43,853 bases of DNA. Source: Candidatus Zixiibacteriota bacterium (GTDB lineage Bacteria > Zixibacteria > MSB-5A5 > GN15 > FEB-12). How positions within the stretch are numbered: the first letter of the stretch is position 1; each line of letters opens with the position of its first letter. The stretch lies in NCBI GenBank assembly GCA_024276275.1, contig JAJRXM010000069.1, positions 1 through 43,853 on the forward strand, written 5' to 3'. A program made the position numbers and the translations under genes. The notes beneath the pieces were generated by a model, which saw only the letters and a list, made by a program, of their open reading frames with translations, was not told where the DNA came from and did no database searches. Positions 1-9,339 of the stretch are shown piece after piece.

Positions 1-142
1 ATATTGAATTGTTTTATAACCGTAACCGTCGTCATTCGAGCTTAGGATACAAGAGTCCGGCTCAATTTGAGATGCTGGAAGCTCGACTTGGAGAGATGAC
101 ATAACATACTTAACTACCTGTCCGTTTTTGCGGGGGAACTCA
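1..142 (+). mobile_element. Right end of an IS3-family insertion sequence
   Basis: The first 104 bases encode the C-terminus of an IS3-type transposase. They are followed by a probable terminal inverted repeat at about 109-142, which on the minus strand begins TGAGTTCCCCCGCAAAAACG. IS3-family ends usually finish in TG...CA, and the junction here is ...TCA at 140-142. The left end lies outside the window, so the matching repeat and any target duplication cannot be checked. The insertion interrupts a DUF488 gene on the minus strand. Confidence 0.8.
3..104 (+). CDS. IS3-family transposase (OrfB/DDE domain), C-terminal fragment
   Basis: The window opens inside this gene; 33 residues and a TAA stop remain. 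The motif YNRNRRHSSLGYKSPAQFE is the characteristic end of the IS3/IS150 integrase core, in the region after the catalytic Glu. The catalytic DDE residues are upstream of the window. The protein would act as the transposase of the element ending at 142. Activity cannot be judged from this fragment. Confidence 0.85.
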   Translation: MELFYNRNRRHSSLGYKSPAQFEMLEARLGEMT

Positions 143-238
143 TATATCACAAAATGTATCAATATGATTATCAACTAGTTTATTAAAAAAAACTTCTTCT
201 GTTAATCCATACACACCAATTGTAATTATTTCTTTCAT
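140..238 (-). pseudogene. Second DUF488-family gene, truncated by the IS3 element
   Basis: An ATG at 238 begins one base after the stop of the DUF488 gene at 240-785, so the two form a tight operon. The 32 readable residues start MKEIITIGVYGLTEE and continue VFFNKLVDNHIDTFCDI, the typical N-terminus of a DUF488 protein (ITIG...F...L...ID...DI). Reading then runs into the IS end, whose TGA terminus supplies an in-frame stop at 140-142. The rest of the gene is expected beyond the left end of the element, outside the window. Paired DUF488 genes are seen in other bacteria; their function is not established. Confidence 0.75.
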
Positions 239-239
239 A

Positions 240-785
240 TTACACTCTGTGGCTTTTACGCGATTTTAAACTAGTATTAAAAAAATCTCTTTGGTTTGGA
301 ATAAATTTATCTCTAATCACTCTGTGATTAATTGTTGTGCTATCAGATAATATATGAGTTACGTTTATTTCTTTATTATATAACACTTCACCTATCAACT
401 TGCTGCGATGACAATCTTCCGGTTTATTCTCACTACACATTATACATAAACGGTAGTTATTATCTAACCCTTTTAATAACCTCTCAATCCCTTCTATAAA
501 AAAAGTTTTACTTCTTATTACTTCATATAAAACCTTACCGGTATTATCATAACAATCTTCATCTCTTGGCATACCGCCAAGTTGATCACCTAAAAAAAGG
601 TATTTGATATTATACTTATTGAGATAGTTTGATAGTCTATCTTTATTGAAATTTGGTTTATATTTAGAATATGGACTAGTTCTAACGTCTACCAAACAAA
701 ATATCTTATGTTGAGATAATACTTGCCTGAATCGTTCAATTTCTAGTACACTATAACCGATTGTATAAATAACTCTATTGTTCAT
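240..785 (-). CDS. DUF488 domain-containing protein
   Basis: This is a 181-aa cytoplasmic protein of the DUF488 family, whose biochemical role is not established. Family marks are YTIGYS near the N-terminus, LVDVRTSPYSKY (residues ~31-42), FLGDQLGGMPRD (~64-75) and the Cys motif CIMCSENKPEDCHR (~113-126), which resembles a metal- or thiol-dependent active site. Length is normal for the family. It is the first gene of a two-gene DUF488 operon; the second copy starts one base downstream and is cut off by the IS. No signal peptide or membrane segment is seen. Base composition is AT-rich compared with the helicase gene next door. Confidence 0.85.
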   Translation of the reverse strand: MNNRVIYTIGYSVLEIERFRQVLSQHKIFCLVDVRTSPYSKYKPNFNKDRLSNYLNKYNIKYLFLGDQLGGMPRDEDCYDNTGKVLYEVIRSKTFFIEGIERLLKGLDNNYRLCIMCSENKPEDCHRSKLIGEVLYNKEINVTHILSDSTTINHRVIRDKFIPNQRDFFNTSLKSRKSHRV

Positions 786-1334
786 GGTTTTATCAACTCA
801 TCCCATTTTATAATAAAAGTTAATAAAAAACCATACTTTTGTCTACAACTAATTAATAGTAATGTCTCATTCGTTCCACAAAATCTCCACACATTTTTAC
901 TTCTTTCGTTATATGCTATATGCATAGACAACTAACATAACAAGAAAGTTTATCATGCACAAAAAAACTACAAGAAATATGAACAAAAATGGCTTTAAGC
1001 CATTTTATAGAGTAAAGCCATTTACCTGTAACAGGCTATACCTTATTTGTTTATAACGAAAAAGCAGGTAGAAAAACGACTAAAAAAAGATGTTTTATAT
1101 GCGACTGAAGCCATTTTGGAAACAACAATGTTGGATCCCAAATCAAGTTTGGGATGACATGAATTCGAGTAATTATAGAATTTCAGTTCTAGATTTCTGG
1201 TCAAGCCAGAGAAAAAGTTAAATTAGAAATGAGTTTGCCACACTCCCTTTGGTCGTTCGCAATGACAGGAAAAAAGAAATAGGATAGTAGGTCAGGTCTC
1301 CCCGAGACCTGATTCGGTTTATATCAAAAAACAA
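786..1334. other. Gene-free stretch with dispersed palindromic repeats
   Basis: No credible coding region is seen in about 550 bases. It holds AATGGCTTTAAGCCATT near 987-1003 with a partial copy further on. It also holds TCCCAAATCAAGTTTGGGA near 1137-1155, an inverted repeat whose relative is at about 42304-42322. A stretch around 1228-1271 (...CCACACTCCC...GCAATGACAGGA) is related to one at 18613-18649. The AGGTCTC/GAGACCT palindrome at 1288-1312 closes the region. Confidence 0.5.
1288..1312. repeat. Dispersed palindromic repeat family A (short copy)
   Basis: The sequence GTAGGTCAGGTCTCCCCGAG continuing ACCTGA contains the palindrome AGGTCTC...GAGACCT. The same unit recurs at 14996, 15337, 17766, 20188 and 21058. 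It sits 22 bases past the helicase stop codon and could form an RNA hairpin at the 3' end of that transcript. Confidence 0.7.
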
Positions 1335-3550
1335 TCAACCAACGATTTTCAGTTTGGCGTATTTTGCCAGTATCTTTTTCAAACCGAGTCCTGAAAACAT
1401 AATTTCAAGTCGCAGTGATTCACCCATACCGTCTGCTTTGACAATACGACCCCGTCCGAATGTAGGATGCTGCACTATCCTCCCGACCTGCATAATTTCG
1501 TTTTCTTCAAACTCGTAATGCACCCCTTGCGGTTGCGAAGTCGCCATAGCAGGTTTACGATTAAAAAATGTCTGTTGAGCAGGAGCTCCCGAATGAGCAT
1601 TTGACCCATAACGGCGGTTATGTCGGCGGTCTTTTTTCTCAATAAGTTCAGACGGTACCTCTTTGATAAACCGCGACGGTATCGACTCTACCTCGCCAAA
1701 CCGATGACGCGTTGTTGCCGATGAAAGATACAACTGTTTTCTTGCTCTGGTAGCTCCGACATAAAACAGACGACGTTCTTCCTCAAGAGCCATCGGGTCC
1801 ATCGTTGCCTTACCGAGCGGAAAGAGTCCTTCTTCGAGTCCGACCATAAATACGGTATCGTACTCCAACCCTTTGGCAGCATGCAGAGTCATCAGGGTTA
1901 CTTTGTCATCAATTTCTTTATATGCATCTAAGTCGGTGAACAGAGAAATTTCTGCAAGATACGACTCAAGAGCAGCATCGACATTATTTTTTACATATTC
2001 GGCAACACCCTCGATAAATGCCTCGATATTTTCAATCTTGGTCTGCCCGATTATTTTATCTTCATTGCGAAGTTCTTCGATAAGGTTTATATCTTCAACT
2101 AAGTCTTGAGTCATTAAATCAATCGCCATTGTTTTTTTCTCGGTGCGATATTTTTCTATCAAAGCAGCAAACGGTTTTATCCGTTTTGCTCTGGCACCGA
2201 ACTCGGGATAGTCATCAATCTTTTGAACGACATCATACATAGAGATTGTTTCACGACGTGCAATTATCGCAATATCGGTAACAGTTTTGGCACCTATCCC
2301 CCGTTTGGGATAATTGATTGTCCGTTCAAAAGCGACATCATCTTTTGTATTTACAATCAGTTTCAGATACGCCATGATGTCTTTAATTTCTTTTCTTTGA
2401 TATAACGAAACACCACCGACTATTTGATACGGTAAAGACTGACGGCGGAGTTGTTCCTCAAAGGCACGTGACTGAGCATTGGTTCGATAGAGTACTGCAG
2501 TATCTTTAAGGGAAGTCTTTATTTGCTTGTTGAGTATTGTCTTAACAACTTCAAGAGCTTCTTCGGCTGCGGTGTCTACTAACAATAGTTGTAACTTGTC
2601 GCCGCCCTTTGGTCGGTCCAAAGTTTTTTCCCTTTGCGTGCTTCGTTGTTGTCAATAACAGCCGAGGCAGCATCGAGAATAACATTGGTCGAACGGTAAT
2701 TCTGTTCGAGTTTAATAATTTTTGCACCGGGGAAATCTTTTTCAAAGTCTAAGATATTGCGTATGTCGGCACCACGCCATCCGTAGATAGACTGGTCTTC
2801 ATCGCCTACAACACAGATATTATTGTGCGAACCGAGAAGGTATTTCATTAAGAGATACTGTACATGGTTGGTATCCTGATACTCATCGACCATCAGATAT
2901 TTGAACCGATTTCTATATTTATCTCCCAGCTCTTCATGGTTTTTTAATAATAGAACCGAATTGTACAAGAGGTCATCAAAATCCATCGCATCACATTCTT
3001 TGAGCCGTTTTTCATAGAGCGAATATATTTTAGCGGTAGCATCTTCAAAGTATCCCGATGAGGTTTTTGCAAAATCATACGCTGAAATCAGTTTATTTTT
3101 GGAATCGGATATTTTTTTCATCTGTGCTTTAGGTGTAAACTGTGTATTTGATAAGCCGAGTTCTTTGATACAATTTTTGACAACTGTCTGGGCATCTTTG
3201 GCATCAAAAATTGTATAGTTGGAATCATAGCCTATCAGATGCGACTCACGCCGTAAAAATTTAGCACAAAATGAATGGAAAGTAGAAACATTTAATGATG
3301 AAATATCGCCTCCCAAGAGTTCGCCGACACGTTCTTTCATTTCACCGGCAGCTTTGTTGGTGAATGTTACAGCTAACATCTGGTATGGTTCCGCTTTGCG
3401 TTCGACCAAAATATGTGCTATTCTGCGGGTCAAGACTCGGGTTTTCCCCGAACCTGCCCCTGCAATAACTAGGAGTGGTCCATCGGTAGTAGTGACTGCC
3501 TCTAGCTGGGCAGGGTTGAGATTTTCAAGTAGTTTGCTCATAAGTGACAT
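1335..3550 (-). pseudogene. pcrA: UvrD/PcrA-type superfamily 1 DNA helicase, interrupted by a frameshift
   Basis: This ATP-dependent 3'-5' DNA helicase acts in repair and replication restart. The N-terminal part (start 3550) has the Q-motif region NLNPAQLEAV, Walker A AGAGSGKTR, motif II VDEYQDTN and motif III GDEDQSIYGWRGA. It reads as far as KKLWTDQ and then leaves frame. The C-terminal part continues in another frame from about 2616 as KGGDKLQLLLVDTAAEEA, with motif V/VI regions VTLMTLHAAKGLEYD and EEERRLFYVGATRA, and ends with the usual PcrA tail (FGRGRIVKADG...KILAKYAKLKIVG). Together they give about 735 aa, the normal PcrA length. The shift lies at about 2603-2616 and is fixed by adding one base near the short A/G runs (CAAAGGG). 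Every helicase motif is intact, so a sequencing error or very recent mutation is likely. Confidence 0.9.
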
Positions 3551-3725
3551 AATATACAGGAGTTAAAGATTAAAACAAGAATTTTCAAAAAAATATTGTG
3601 TCGAAAACAAAATATAGATAAATTAGACTTATAAAATCTATAATTCATTTGGATAAAATAGTAATTCATAATTTTGAAATTATATAAATCGTGTGCGATT
3701 CGCTGTGCTGCGAATCCGCCTCTTT

Positions 3726-3762
3726 CCCTCTCTTTTACGGATAAAAGAGAGGGGTTTTTTTT
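3726..3762 (+). terminator. Intrinsic-terminator-like hairpin on the plus strand
   Basis: A perfect 12-bp stem (CCCTCTCTTTTA / TAAAAGAGAGGG, loop CGGA) is followed by GTTTTTTTT. It has full intrinsic-terminator form on the plus strand, but no plus-strand gene lies upstream of it. A relative (CCCCTCTTTTAAGAGGGG) is at 18572-18589, so it may be a member of a dispersed repeat family. Apart from this hairpin and the next two features, the 3551-3897 gap holds nothing recognisable. Confidence 0.55.
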
Positions 3763-3790
3763 ATTCCTAGTATACAATTTATAACAGCAA

Positions 3791-3819
3791 TAAAAAAAGA
3801 GATGCATAAAGCATCTCTT
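3791..3819 (-). terminator. Intrinsic terminator downstream of rpmA
   Basis: The stem AAGAGATGC / GCATCTCTT with loop TTTAT is followed on the minus strand by a run of seven T. It lies about 80 bases past the rpmA stop codon, which suits the end of the rpmA transcript. Confidence 0.7.
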
Positions 3820-3836
3820 CAAATTTCATGAAATAC

Positions 3837-3876
3837 CCTTCGACAAGCTCACACCCTGCAGGGTGTTCAGGGTGAC
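3837..3876. repeat. Dispersed repeat family D (CTTCGACAAGCTCA type)
   Basis: The sequence CCCTTCGACAAGCTCACACC is followed by a CCTGCAGG-centred palindrome and GTTCAGGGTGACA. Related pieces occur at about 4219-4244 (CCCTTCGACTCCGCTCAGGG), 15270-15290, 18661-18700 and 42364-42390. It lies between rpmA and its terminator. Confidence 0.55.
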
Positions 3877-3897
3877 AATATAAGTGCCTTCAGGAAC

Positions 3898-4170
3898 TTA
3901 GTTATGTTTTGGATGGGATTGACTGTAGACAGATACTTTTTTACCTGTTTTGCCAACTCTTTCAAAACATACTTCACCGTCAATTTTTGCAAAAAGAGTG
4001 AAATCTTTTCCTTGTCCGACATTGTTCCCCGGTTTGATTGGAGAACCGACTTGACGGACAATAATAGAACCGGCAGTAATTGATTGACCGGAATATAATT
4101 TGGTGCCTCTTCGTTGTCCGTTTGAGTCACGACCGTTTCGTGTAGAACCTACACCTTTTTTATGAGCCAT
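3898..4170 (-). CDS. rpmA: 50S ribosomal protein L27
   Basis: This 90-aa ribosomal protein sits near the peptidyl-transferase centre of the large subunit. The N-terminal [16 protein letters not shown] is diagnostic of L27, followed by [10 protein letters not shown] and [19 protein letters not shown]. The protein begins directly with MAHKKG, so there is no cleavable Firmicutes-type extension. In most bacteria rpmA follows rplU (L21). Here the upstream neighbour is clpC, 248 bases away with a terminator between them, so rpmA is probably transcribed on its own. Length and key residues are normal. Confidence 0.97.
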   Translation of the reverse strand: MAHKKGVGSTRNGRDSNGQRRGTKLYSGQSITAGSIIVRQVGSPIKPGNNVGQGKDFTLFAKIDGEVCFERVGKTGKKVSVYSQSHPKHN

Positions 4171-4360
4171 TTAAAACCTCGTATATTTAAAAAATTCTTT
4201 TTTCTATTTTAATGTTTACCCTTCGACTCCGCTCAGGGTGACATCTGCAATCTTTCGACTGTAGCCACCAATTATAACACACCCGAGAATTAATGCAACA
4301 TATTTTTACAACTTGTTATATTCAAACAGTTTAACATAATAAAAATTTGTTATTTTTGTC

Positions 4361-4396
4361 AAAAAAACAGTCGATTTTACAAAAACCGACTGTTTT
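4361..4396 (-). terminator. Intrinsic terminator of the clpC transcript
   Basis: The stem AAACAGTCG (4365-4373) / CGACTGTTT (4387-4395) has a 13-nt loop and is followed on the minus strand by TTTTTTT. It lies 23 bases past the clpC stop and separates clpC from rpmA. Confidence 0.8.
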
Positions 4397-4418
4397 GATA
4401 TTTGAAGCTATTATAAAT

Positions 4419-6869
4419 TTATGCAACTGTTTCGTTTGAATTATCTTTTTCTTTCACAAATTCAAATTTCAAATTGTCTTTTTCAACTGAAATTTTCAAA
4501 TCAATATCACCGGCATATTGACCGCGAAGGATTTCCTCGGCAAGAGGGTCTTCAAGGTATTTTTGCAAGGCACGTTTTAGCGGTCTTGCACCATATTCCG
4601 GTTCATATCCTTTGTCAGCAAGGAAGTTTTTGGCATCTTCGGTTAAGTTGAAACTAATACCTTTTTCAGCTAAACGAGTAGCAATATCTTCGACTAAGAT
4701 TTCAATAATCTCTTTAATGTGATCTTTAGAAAGAGAATGGAAAACTATTGTTTCATCAATACGGTTCAAAAGTTCCGGATTGAATACTTTTTTGAGTTCA
4801 TCCATAAGTTTCTTAGTCATATTATCAAATGATGAATCAATCTCTTCTGAATCAAAGCCGACAGTTTTTTGGTCACGTAACTGACGAGTTCCGACATTTG
4901 AAGTCATGATGACAACAGTATTACGGAAATCTACTTTACGTCCGAATGAATCTGTCAAAGTTCCATCGTCCATTAGTTGCAGTAGGATATTAAATACATC
5001 AGGATGTGCCTTTTCGATTTCATCAAGAAGTATAACCGAGTATGGTTTCCGTCTGACTTTTTCTGTTAATTGTCCACCCTCTTCATAACCGACATACCCC
5101 GGAGGAGCACCGATTAAACGAGAGACTGCAAATTTTTCCATATACTCAGACATGTCGATACGTATAAGTGAATCAGCATCTTCAAACAAGAACTCAGATA
5201 ATGTACGGGCAAGTTCTGTTTTACCTACACCTGTCGGTCCTAAGAAAATAAAGGTTCCGATAGGTCTGCGAGGATCACCCAAGCCTGCTCTGGCACGGCG
5301 GATAGATTGCGAAATAGATTTGATTGCATCTTCCTGACCGATAATAGTTTTCTTAAGCTCTTCTTCCATATTGACCAAACGCTTTGATTCGTTTTCTTCA
5401 AGACGGAAAAGAGGGATACCTGTTATTTTAGCAAGTACTGAAGCAACATCTTCACCGGTAAGAGTAACTTTGTTGTTTTTCCGGCTTTCTTCCCATTCTT
5501 CTTGCAGGGTAGTAAGCTCGTCACGTTTAATTTTAATATCATCACGAAGTTGAGCAGCTGTTTCAAATGCCTGATTTTTAACGGCATCTTCTTTTTTCAC
5601 TTGCAGCTCTTCTAACTCTGCCTCAGTTGTTGCAAATGATTCCGGACGAGTATAGGTTGCAAGATGAGCTCGTGAACCTGCTTCATCAATCAAATCAATT
5701 GCTTTATCCGGTTGAAATTTACCCGAGACATATCTGTTAGAAAGTTTAACTGCTGTTTCGATAGCATCGTCTGAGATATTTAACTGGTGATGCTCTTCAT
5801 AACGGACTCTCAGTCCTTTTAGAATCTTTATTGTATCTTCTTCAGACGGTGGTTCTACCATAACGGTTTGGAATCTACGATCCAAGGCACCGTCTTTCTC
5901 AATATATTTTCTATATTCATTCAAAGTAGTAGCACCTATACAGCGTAATTCACCGCGGGCAAGAGAAGGTTTAAAGATATTTGATGCGTCCAATGAACCT
6001 TCGGCACCACCGGCACCAACGATAGTGTGTAATTCATCAATAAAAATTATTACATCGGTAGCATTGATAATTTCTGTCATTACAGCTTTTAAGCGTTCTT
6101 CAAATTGTCCCCGGTATTTTGTACCGGCAACAAGCGATGCCATATCAAGGGTAACAACTCTTTTATTTTCAAGTGTATGCGGAACTCTGTTTTCAACAAT
6201 ACGCTGGGCAAGTCCTTCGGCGATTGCTGTTTTGCCGACTCCCGGTTCACCTATTAAGACCGGATTATTTTTCTTACGGCGTGAAAGAACCTGAGCAACT
6301 CTTTCGATTTCATCATCCCGACCGATAATCGGATCAAGCGAACCTCTGCGGGCAAGCTCGGTTAGGTCTCTACCAAAATGATCCAGAGCAGGAGTTTTAG
6401 ATTTTTTGCGTTTCTTTTTAAACGATGAAGGTTTTCCGTTCTGGATATTTTTTAATTCTTCATAAGCTTCTTTATAGTCGATTTCATATCCTGATAAAAC
6501 TTGTGATGCGACTCCTTCTTCATCTTTGAGAAGAGCCAGCAAAATATGTTCTGTATCGATATCTTTTGATTGTAGTGCTCTTGCTTCTTGTCCCGATACT
6601 TCCAATGTTTTTTTGGCACGTGCTGTTAAGGGAAGCTGTCCCATTGTCATCGTACCGCCGGAAGGTTGTACAACTTCTTCAATTGATGTCCGTAAGTCAG
6701 AAATTTCTAAACCAAGATTACTGATTATTTCAACTGCTCTACAGTCACCAAGCCGAACCAACCCCAAGAGCAGATGTTCTGTTCCGATATAGTCATGCCG
6801 CAATCGTGACGCTTCATCACGAGCATATTCTATCGCTTTTCGAGCACTTTCGGTGAACATTTCATTCAT
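4419..6869 (-). CDS. clpC: AAA+ unfoldase ClpC, ATP-binding subunit of the Clp protease
   Basis: This 816-aa Hsp100 protein unfolds substrates and feeds them to ClpP. Two Clp-N repeats fill residues ~4-145 and include the conserved TEH motifs of the phosphoarginine-binding domain. AAA1 has Walker A GEPGVGKT (~207) and Walker [10 protein letters not shown] (~273). The middle region (~410-475) carries a UVR-like coiled coil. AAA2 has GPTGVGKT (~540) and [12 protein letters not shown]. The tripeptide VGF (~669, [11 protein letters not shown]) matches the ClpP-docking loop, so a ClpP partner is expected elsewhere in the genome. The gene follows mcsA and mcsB, whose products mark and deliver phosphoarginine substrates to ClpC. 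The 63-base gap from mcsB and the terminator after it suggest it ends the operon. Confidence 0.96.
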   Translation of the reverse strand: MNEMFTESARKAIEYARDEASRLRHDYIGTEHLLLGLVRLGDCRAVEIISNLGLEISDLRTSIEEVVQPSGGTMTMGQLPLTARAKKTLEVSGQEARALQSKDIDTEHILLALLKDEEGVASQVLSGYEIDYKEAYEELKNIQNGKPSSFKKKRKKSKTPALDHFGRDLTELARRGSLDPIIGRDDEIERVAQVLSRRKKNNPVLIGEPGVGKTAIAEGLAQRIVENRVPHTLENKRVVTLDMASLVAGTKYRGQFEERLKAVMTEIINATDVIIFIDELHTIVGAGGAEGSLDASNIFKPSLARGELRCIGATTLNEYRKYIEKDGALDRRFQTVMVEPPSEEDTIKILKGLRVRYEEHHQLNISDDAIETAVKLSNRYVSGKFQPDKAIDLIDEAGSRAHLATYTRPESFATTEAELEELQVKKEDAVKNQAFETAAQLRDDIKIKRDELTTLQEEWEESRKNNKVTLTGEDVASVLAKITGIPLFRLEENESKRLVNMEEELKKTIIGQEDAIKSISQSIRRARAGLGDPRRPIGTFIFLGPTGVGKTELARTLSEFLFEDADSLIRIDMSEYMEKFAVSRLIGAPPGYVGYEEGGQLTEKVRRKPYSVILLDEIEKAHPDVFNILLQLMDDGTLTDSFGRKVDFRNTVVIMTSNVGTRQLRDQKTVGFDSEEIDSSFDNMTKKLMDELKKVFNPELLNRIDETIVFHSLSKDHIKEIIEILVEDIATRLAEKGISFNLTEDAKNFLADKGYEPEYGARPLKRALQKYLEDPLAEEILRGQYAGDIDLKISVEKDNLKFEFVKEKDNSNETVA

Positions 6870-6932
6870 GACATTTTATCCTTTTTATGTCTAACATTAT
6901 CTTTGCTAATTTAATAAATACTTTACTGCTTT

Positions 6933-7994
6933 TTATTTTTGGTCTCGTAATTTTTCCCGAACCATTTGGGCTCGTACAAAATCACGTCTGTTATTATCCA
7001 TTTCAGACCCATAATACTTTTGTAAATGAGCCGGCTGAGATAATAGTAATATATCATTAATAAGGCTAACATCCAAGAAGTCTAGCATCTTAGTTGCATG
7101 CCCCAATCGTACAGCCGAGAGTAAATTCATTACTTCCTCAGATGTCAGGACTCTGGCATTTTTTAGAATACCGTAAGCACGCCAGATTTTATCTTCAATA
7201 ATTTCGGAAGTTTCTTCAATTAACCGTTTTCGGGCAGAAGTTTCTTTTTCAATAATATCATTTGTAACCCGCTCAATTTGCTGTAATATTTCTTCTTCTG
7301 TAACACCAAGAGTAGTTTGGTTAGATATCTGGAATAAATTACCCAAAACATCGGAACCCTCGCCATAGAAACCTCTTACAATCAATCCGGTGCGGGTAAT
7401 ATGTGAAATAACTGAATCAATTTCACGAGTTAGAACCAGTCCCGGCAGATGAATTAAAACCGAAGTTCTCATACCTGTTCCGGCATTGGTAGGGCATGAT
7501 GTCAAATAGCCAAAGTCGGGATCATAGTTATATTCTAAATATTTGCTGATTTCATTTTCATACTGCATAGCCAGTTCAAAAGAACCCCTTGGGTCCAGTC
7601 CGGCTGAGAGTCCTTGTATTCGTAAATGGTCTTCCTCATTTACCATAATTGAGACACGTTCATCATTTGAAATATAGAGTGCTTTATTCAAATCAGTATT
7701 GAGAAAAACCGGTGAAATTAAATGTCTTTCAATTAAGAAATCTTTATCAAGGCTGTTTATATCGGCAGCTTTGATATACAGCCCTTCACTCATTTGTTTC
7801 GAACGAGTGACCACAGAGTCAACATAACTAATAACCCGTTTTTTTGTTTCTATATCAGCCGACTCCGGAAAATTGCAACCGGCTATGTTTCGGGCAAGAC
7901 GTACCCGTGTTGAAAGAACAACAAGAGATTCTTTCCCGGCACTCGAGAGCCATGCCGCCGGAGATTTTGCCATATCATCAAACATAGTTTTCAA
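6933..7994 (-). CDS. mcsB: Protein arginine kinase McsB
   Basis: This 353-aa phosphagen-kinase-fold enzyme transfers phosphate from ATP to protein arginines, tagging proteins for ClpC-ClpP. The ATP-binding start STRVRLARN (~28-36), NEEDHLRIQ (~118-126), CPTNAGTGMRTS (~165-176) and GFYGEGSDVLGNLFQISNQ (~208-226) match the catalytic core. The C-terminal motif RDFVRA (~335) is the RDxxRA signature of the allosteric phosphoarginine site, which separates true McsB from creatine/arginine kinases. It starts 12 bases after mcsA, its activator. No CtsR repressor gene is present, so regulation differs from that in Bacillus. Confidence 0.96.
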   Translation of the reverse strand: MKTMFDDMAKSPAAWLSSAGKESLVVLSTRVRLARNIAGCNFPESADIETKKRVISYVDSVVTRSKQMSEGLYIKAADINSLDKDFLIERHLISPVFLNTDLNKALYISNDERVSIMVNEEDHLRIQGLSAGLDPRGSFELAMQYENEISKYLEYNYDPDFGYLTSCPTNAGTGMRTSVLIHLPGLVLTREIDSVISHITRTGLIVRGFYGEGSDVLGNLFQISNQTTLGVTEEEILQQIERVTNDIIEKETSARKRLIEETSEIIEDKIWRAYGILKNARVLTSEEVMNLLSAVRLGHATKMLDFLDVSLINDILLLSQPAHLQKYYGSEMDNNRRDFVRAQMVREKLRDQK

Positions 7995-8006
7995 CTTACA
8001 TTCCTT

Positions 8007-8546
8007 TTAATTATCAACCGTTAGAGAGTCTTGCAGTGATTTTAATTTATCTCTTATTTCAGCAGCACGTTCAAAATCTTCTGAACTGATTGCTTTTTGT
8101 AATTCATCCTTGAGTCGTTCTTCTTCTTTTACCGTAAATGTTTTGACTGTAGCATCATCACTTATTTCAAACGAAGGAGTTTTACCCCGATGCATGGAAG
8201 CTCCATGAATTTTTCTCATAATCATTTCCAAGCGGTTCCGAAATGCTTTATAACATTCACCGCATCCGAAACGACCTTGACGGGTAAACTGTTCAAATGT
8301 CAGACCACAACCTGAGCAGGAGATAGATTCTTCTTGAGCAATCTGTTTTTGCATCGGAAGGTTGGCAGCAAGCCCTGATAAGATATTTGCCAATGGGAAC
8401 GGCATGTTATCAAGCGGAGAATGAAATCCCCGAGCGGCAGCACATTCTTTACACAACGATAGAGCAGTTTTTTCGTTAAAAATAATCTGTGTAAAATGAA
8501 CCTGTGATTCTCTTTTTTTACAATCTTGACATAACATGATTTTCAC
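8007..8546 (-). CDS. mcsA: McsA, zinc-finger/UVR activator of McsB
   Basis: This 179-aa protein has an N-terminal pair of Cys motifs (MLCQDCKKRES, LCKECAAARGF), a second zinc-binding set (CSGCGLTFEQF, GCGECYKAF) and a C-terminal UVR motif (SSEDFERAAEIRDKLKSLQ). This is the McsA architecture: the zinc fingers bind and activate McsB, and the UVR segment contacts the Clp unfoldase. It is 8 bases downstream of lolD, so the stress genes appear to be co-transcribed with lipoprotein-export genes. The start ATG at 8546 leads straight into the first Cys pair. Confidence 0.93.
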   Translation of the reverse strand: MKIMLCQDCKKRESQVHFTQIIFNEKTALSLCKECAAARGFHSPLDNMPFPLANILSGLAANLPMQKQIAQEESISCSGCGLTFEQFTRQGRFGCGECYKAFRNRLEMIMRKIHGASMHRGKTPSFEISDDATVKTFTVKEEERLKDELQKAISSEDFERAAEIRDKLKSLQDSLTVDN

Positions 8547-8554
8547 CTACTTCA

Positions 8555-9241
8555 TTAACACTCTTGTAATACGCCGTCAACAATCTTAAAATGTCTTTTA
8601 CAACTTGCCGACAATTCCTGATTGTGAGTCGCTATTAAAAAACTGATTTTCTTTTCTTCATTCAAAGCCATCATTAGTTCATGCAGTTTTTGTCCGGTTG
8701 CTCTGTCTAAATTTCCGGAAGGTTCATCGGCAATTACCAATTCAGGAGAATTTGCCAACGCCCGAGCAACTGCGATACGTTGTTGTTCACCGCCGGATAG
8801 TTCTGCAGGACGATGATCCTTTCTATCTATTAAACCGACAAGTTCCAGTAAGTGTTCCGCATTAGAGACTGAATCTCTCTTGTTTTGTCCGGCAACCATC
8901 ATCGGAATCATCACATTTTCCAGAGCGGAAAAATCTTCCAATAGGTAATGAAATTGAAATACAAAGCCGACTTTTTCATTTCGGAACTGTGCCAAATCCT
9001 TTTCAGACTTCCCTACAAGGGCTTCATTATTGATAAAAACATTACCTTTTGTAGGTTTATCGAGTCCGCCTAAAATATGAAGCAGAGTAGATTTACCAAT
9101 CCCGGATGCTCCCGTTATAGCGGCAGTTTCACCTGCTTTCAGTTCCAAATCAACCCCTTTTAATACAGATAAAGGTTCTGTAGAGGTTTGAAATTCCCGG
9201 TGTATACCCTTGGCTGACAAGATGTAAGAATCAGTCATCAT
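8555..9241 (-). CDS. lolD: LolD-type ABC transporter ATPase (lipoprotein release)
   Basis: This 228-aa ATPase would power the LolCDE-type complex that extracts lipoproteins from the inner membrane. Walker A GASGIGKST (~43-51), signature LSGGEQQR (~143-150), Walker B LVIADEPSGNLD (~163-174) and an H-loop (ATHNQE) are all present. Length and the GFVFQFHYLLEDFSALENV stretch fit the LolD/MacB family. The permease gene is directly upstream. MacB-type efflux is the main alternative, but the paired FtsX-like permease favours lipoprotein release. Confidence 0.9.
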   Translation of the reverse strand: MMTDSYILSAKGIHREFQTSTEPLSVLKGVDLELKAGETAAITGASGIGKSTLLHILGGLDKPTKGNVFINNEALVGKSEKDLAQFRNEKVGFVFQFHYLLEDFSALENVMIPMMVAGQNKRDSVSNAEHLLELVGLIDRKDHRPAELSGGEQQRIAVARALANSPELVIADEPSGNLDRATGQKLHELMMALNEEKKISFLIATHNQELSASCKRHFKIVDGVLQEC

Positions 9242-9339
9242 CTGTTATTTTTGAACTCCGATTTCTTCTATTTCCATATACAACTATTTTCGGCAATACT
9301 GCCAAACACTTTACATTTATATACAAACCTTCAAAACAA

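Noticed and set aside
3538-3822. 94-codon minus-strand ORF upstream of the helicase gene
   Set aside because: It is composed of terminator and repeat sequence and has no protein-like pattern.
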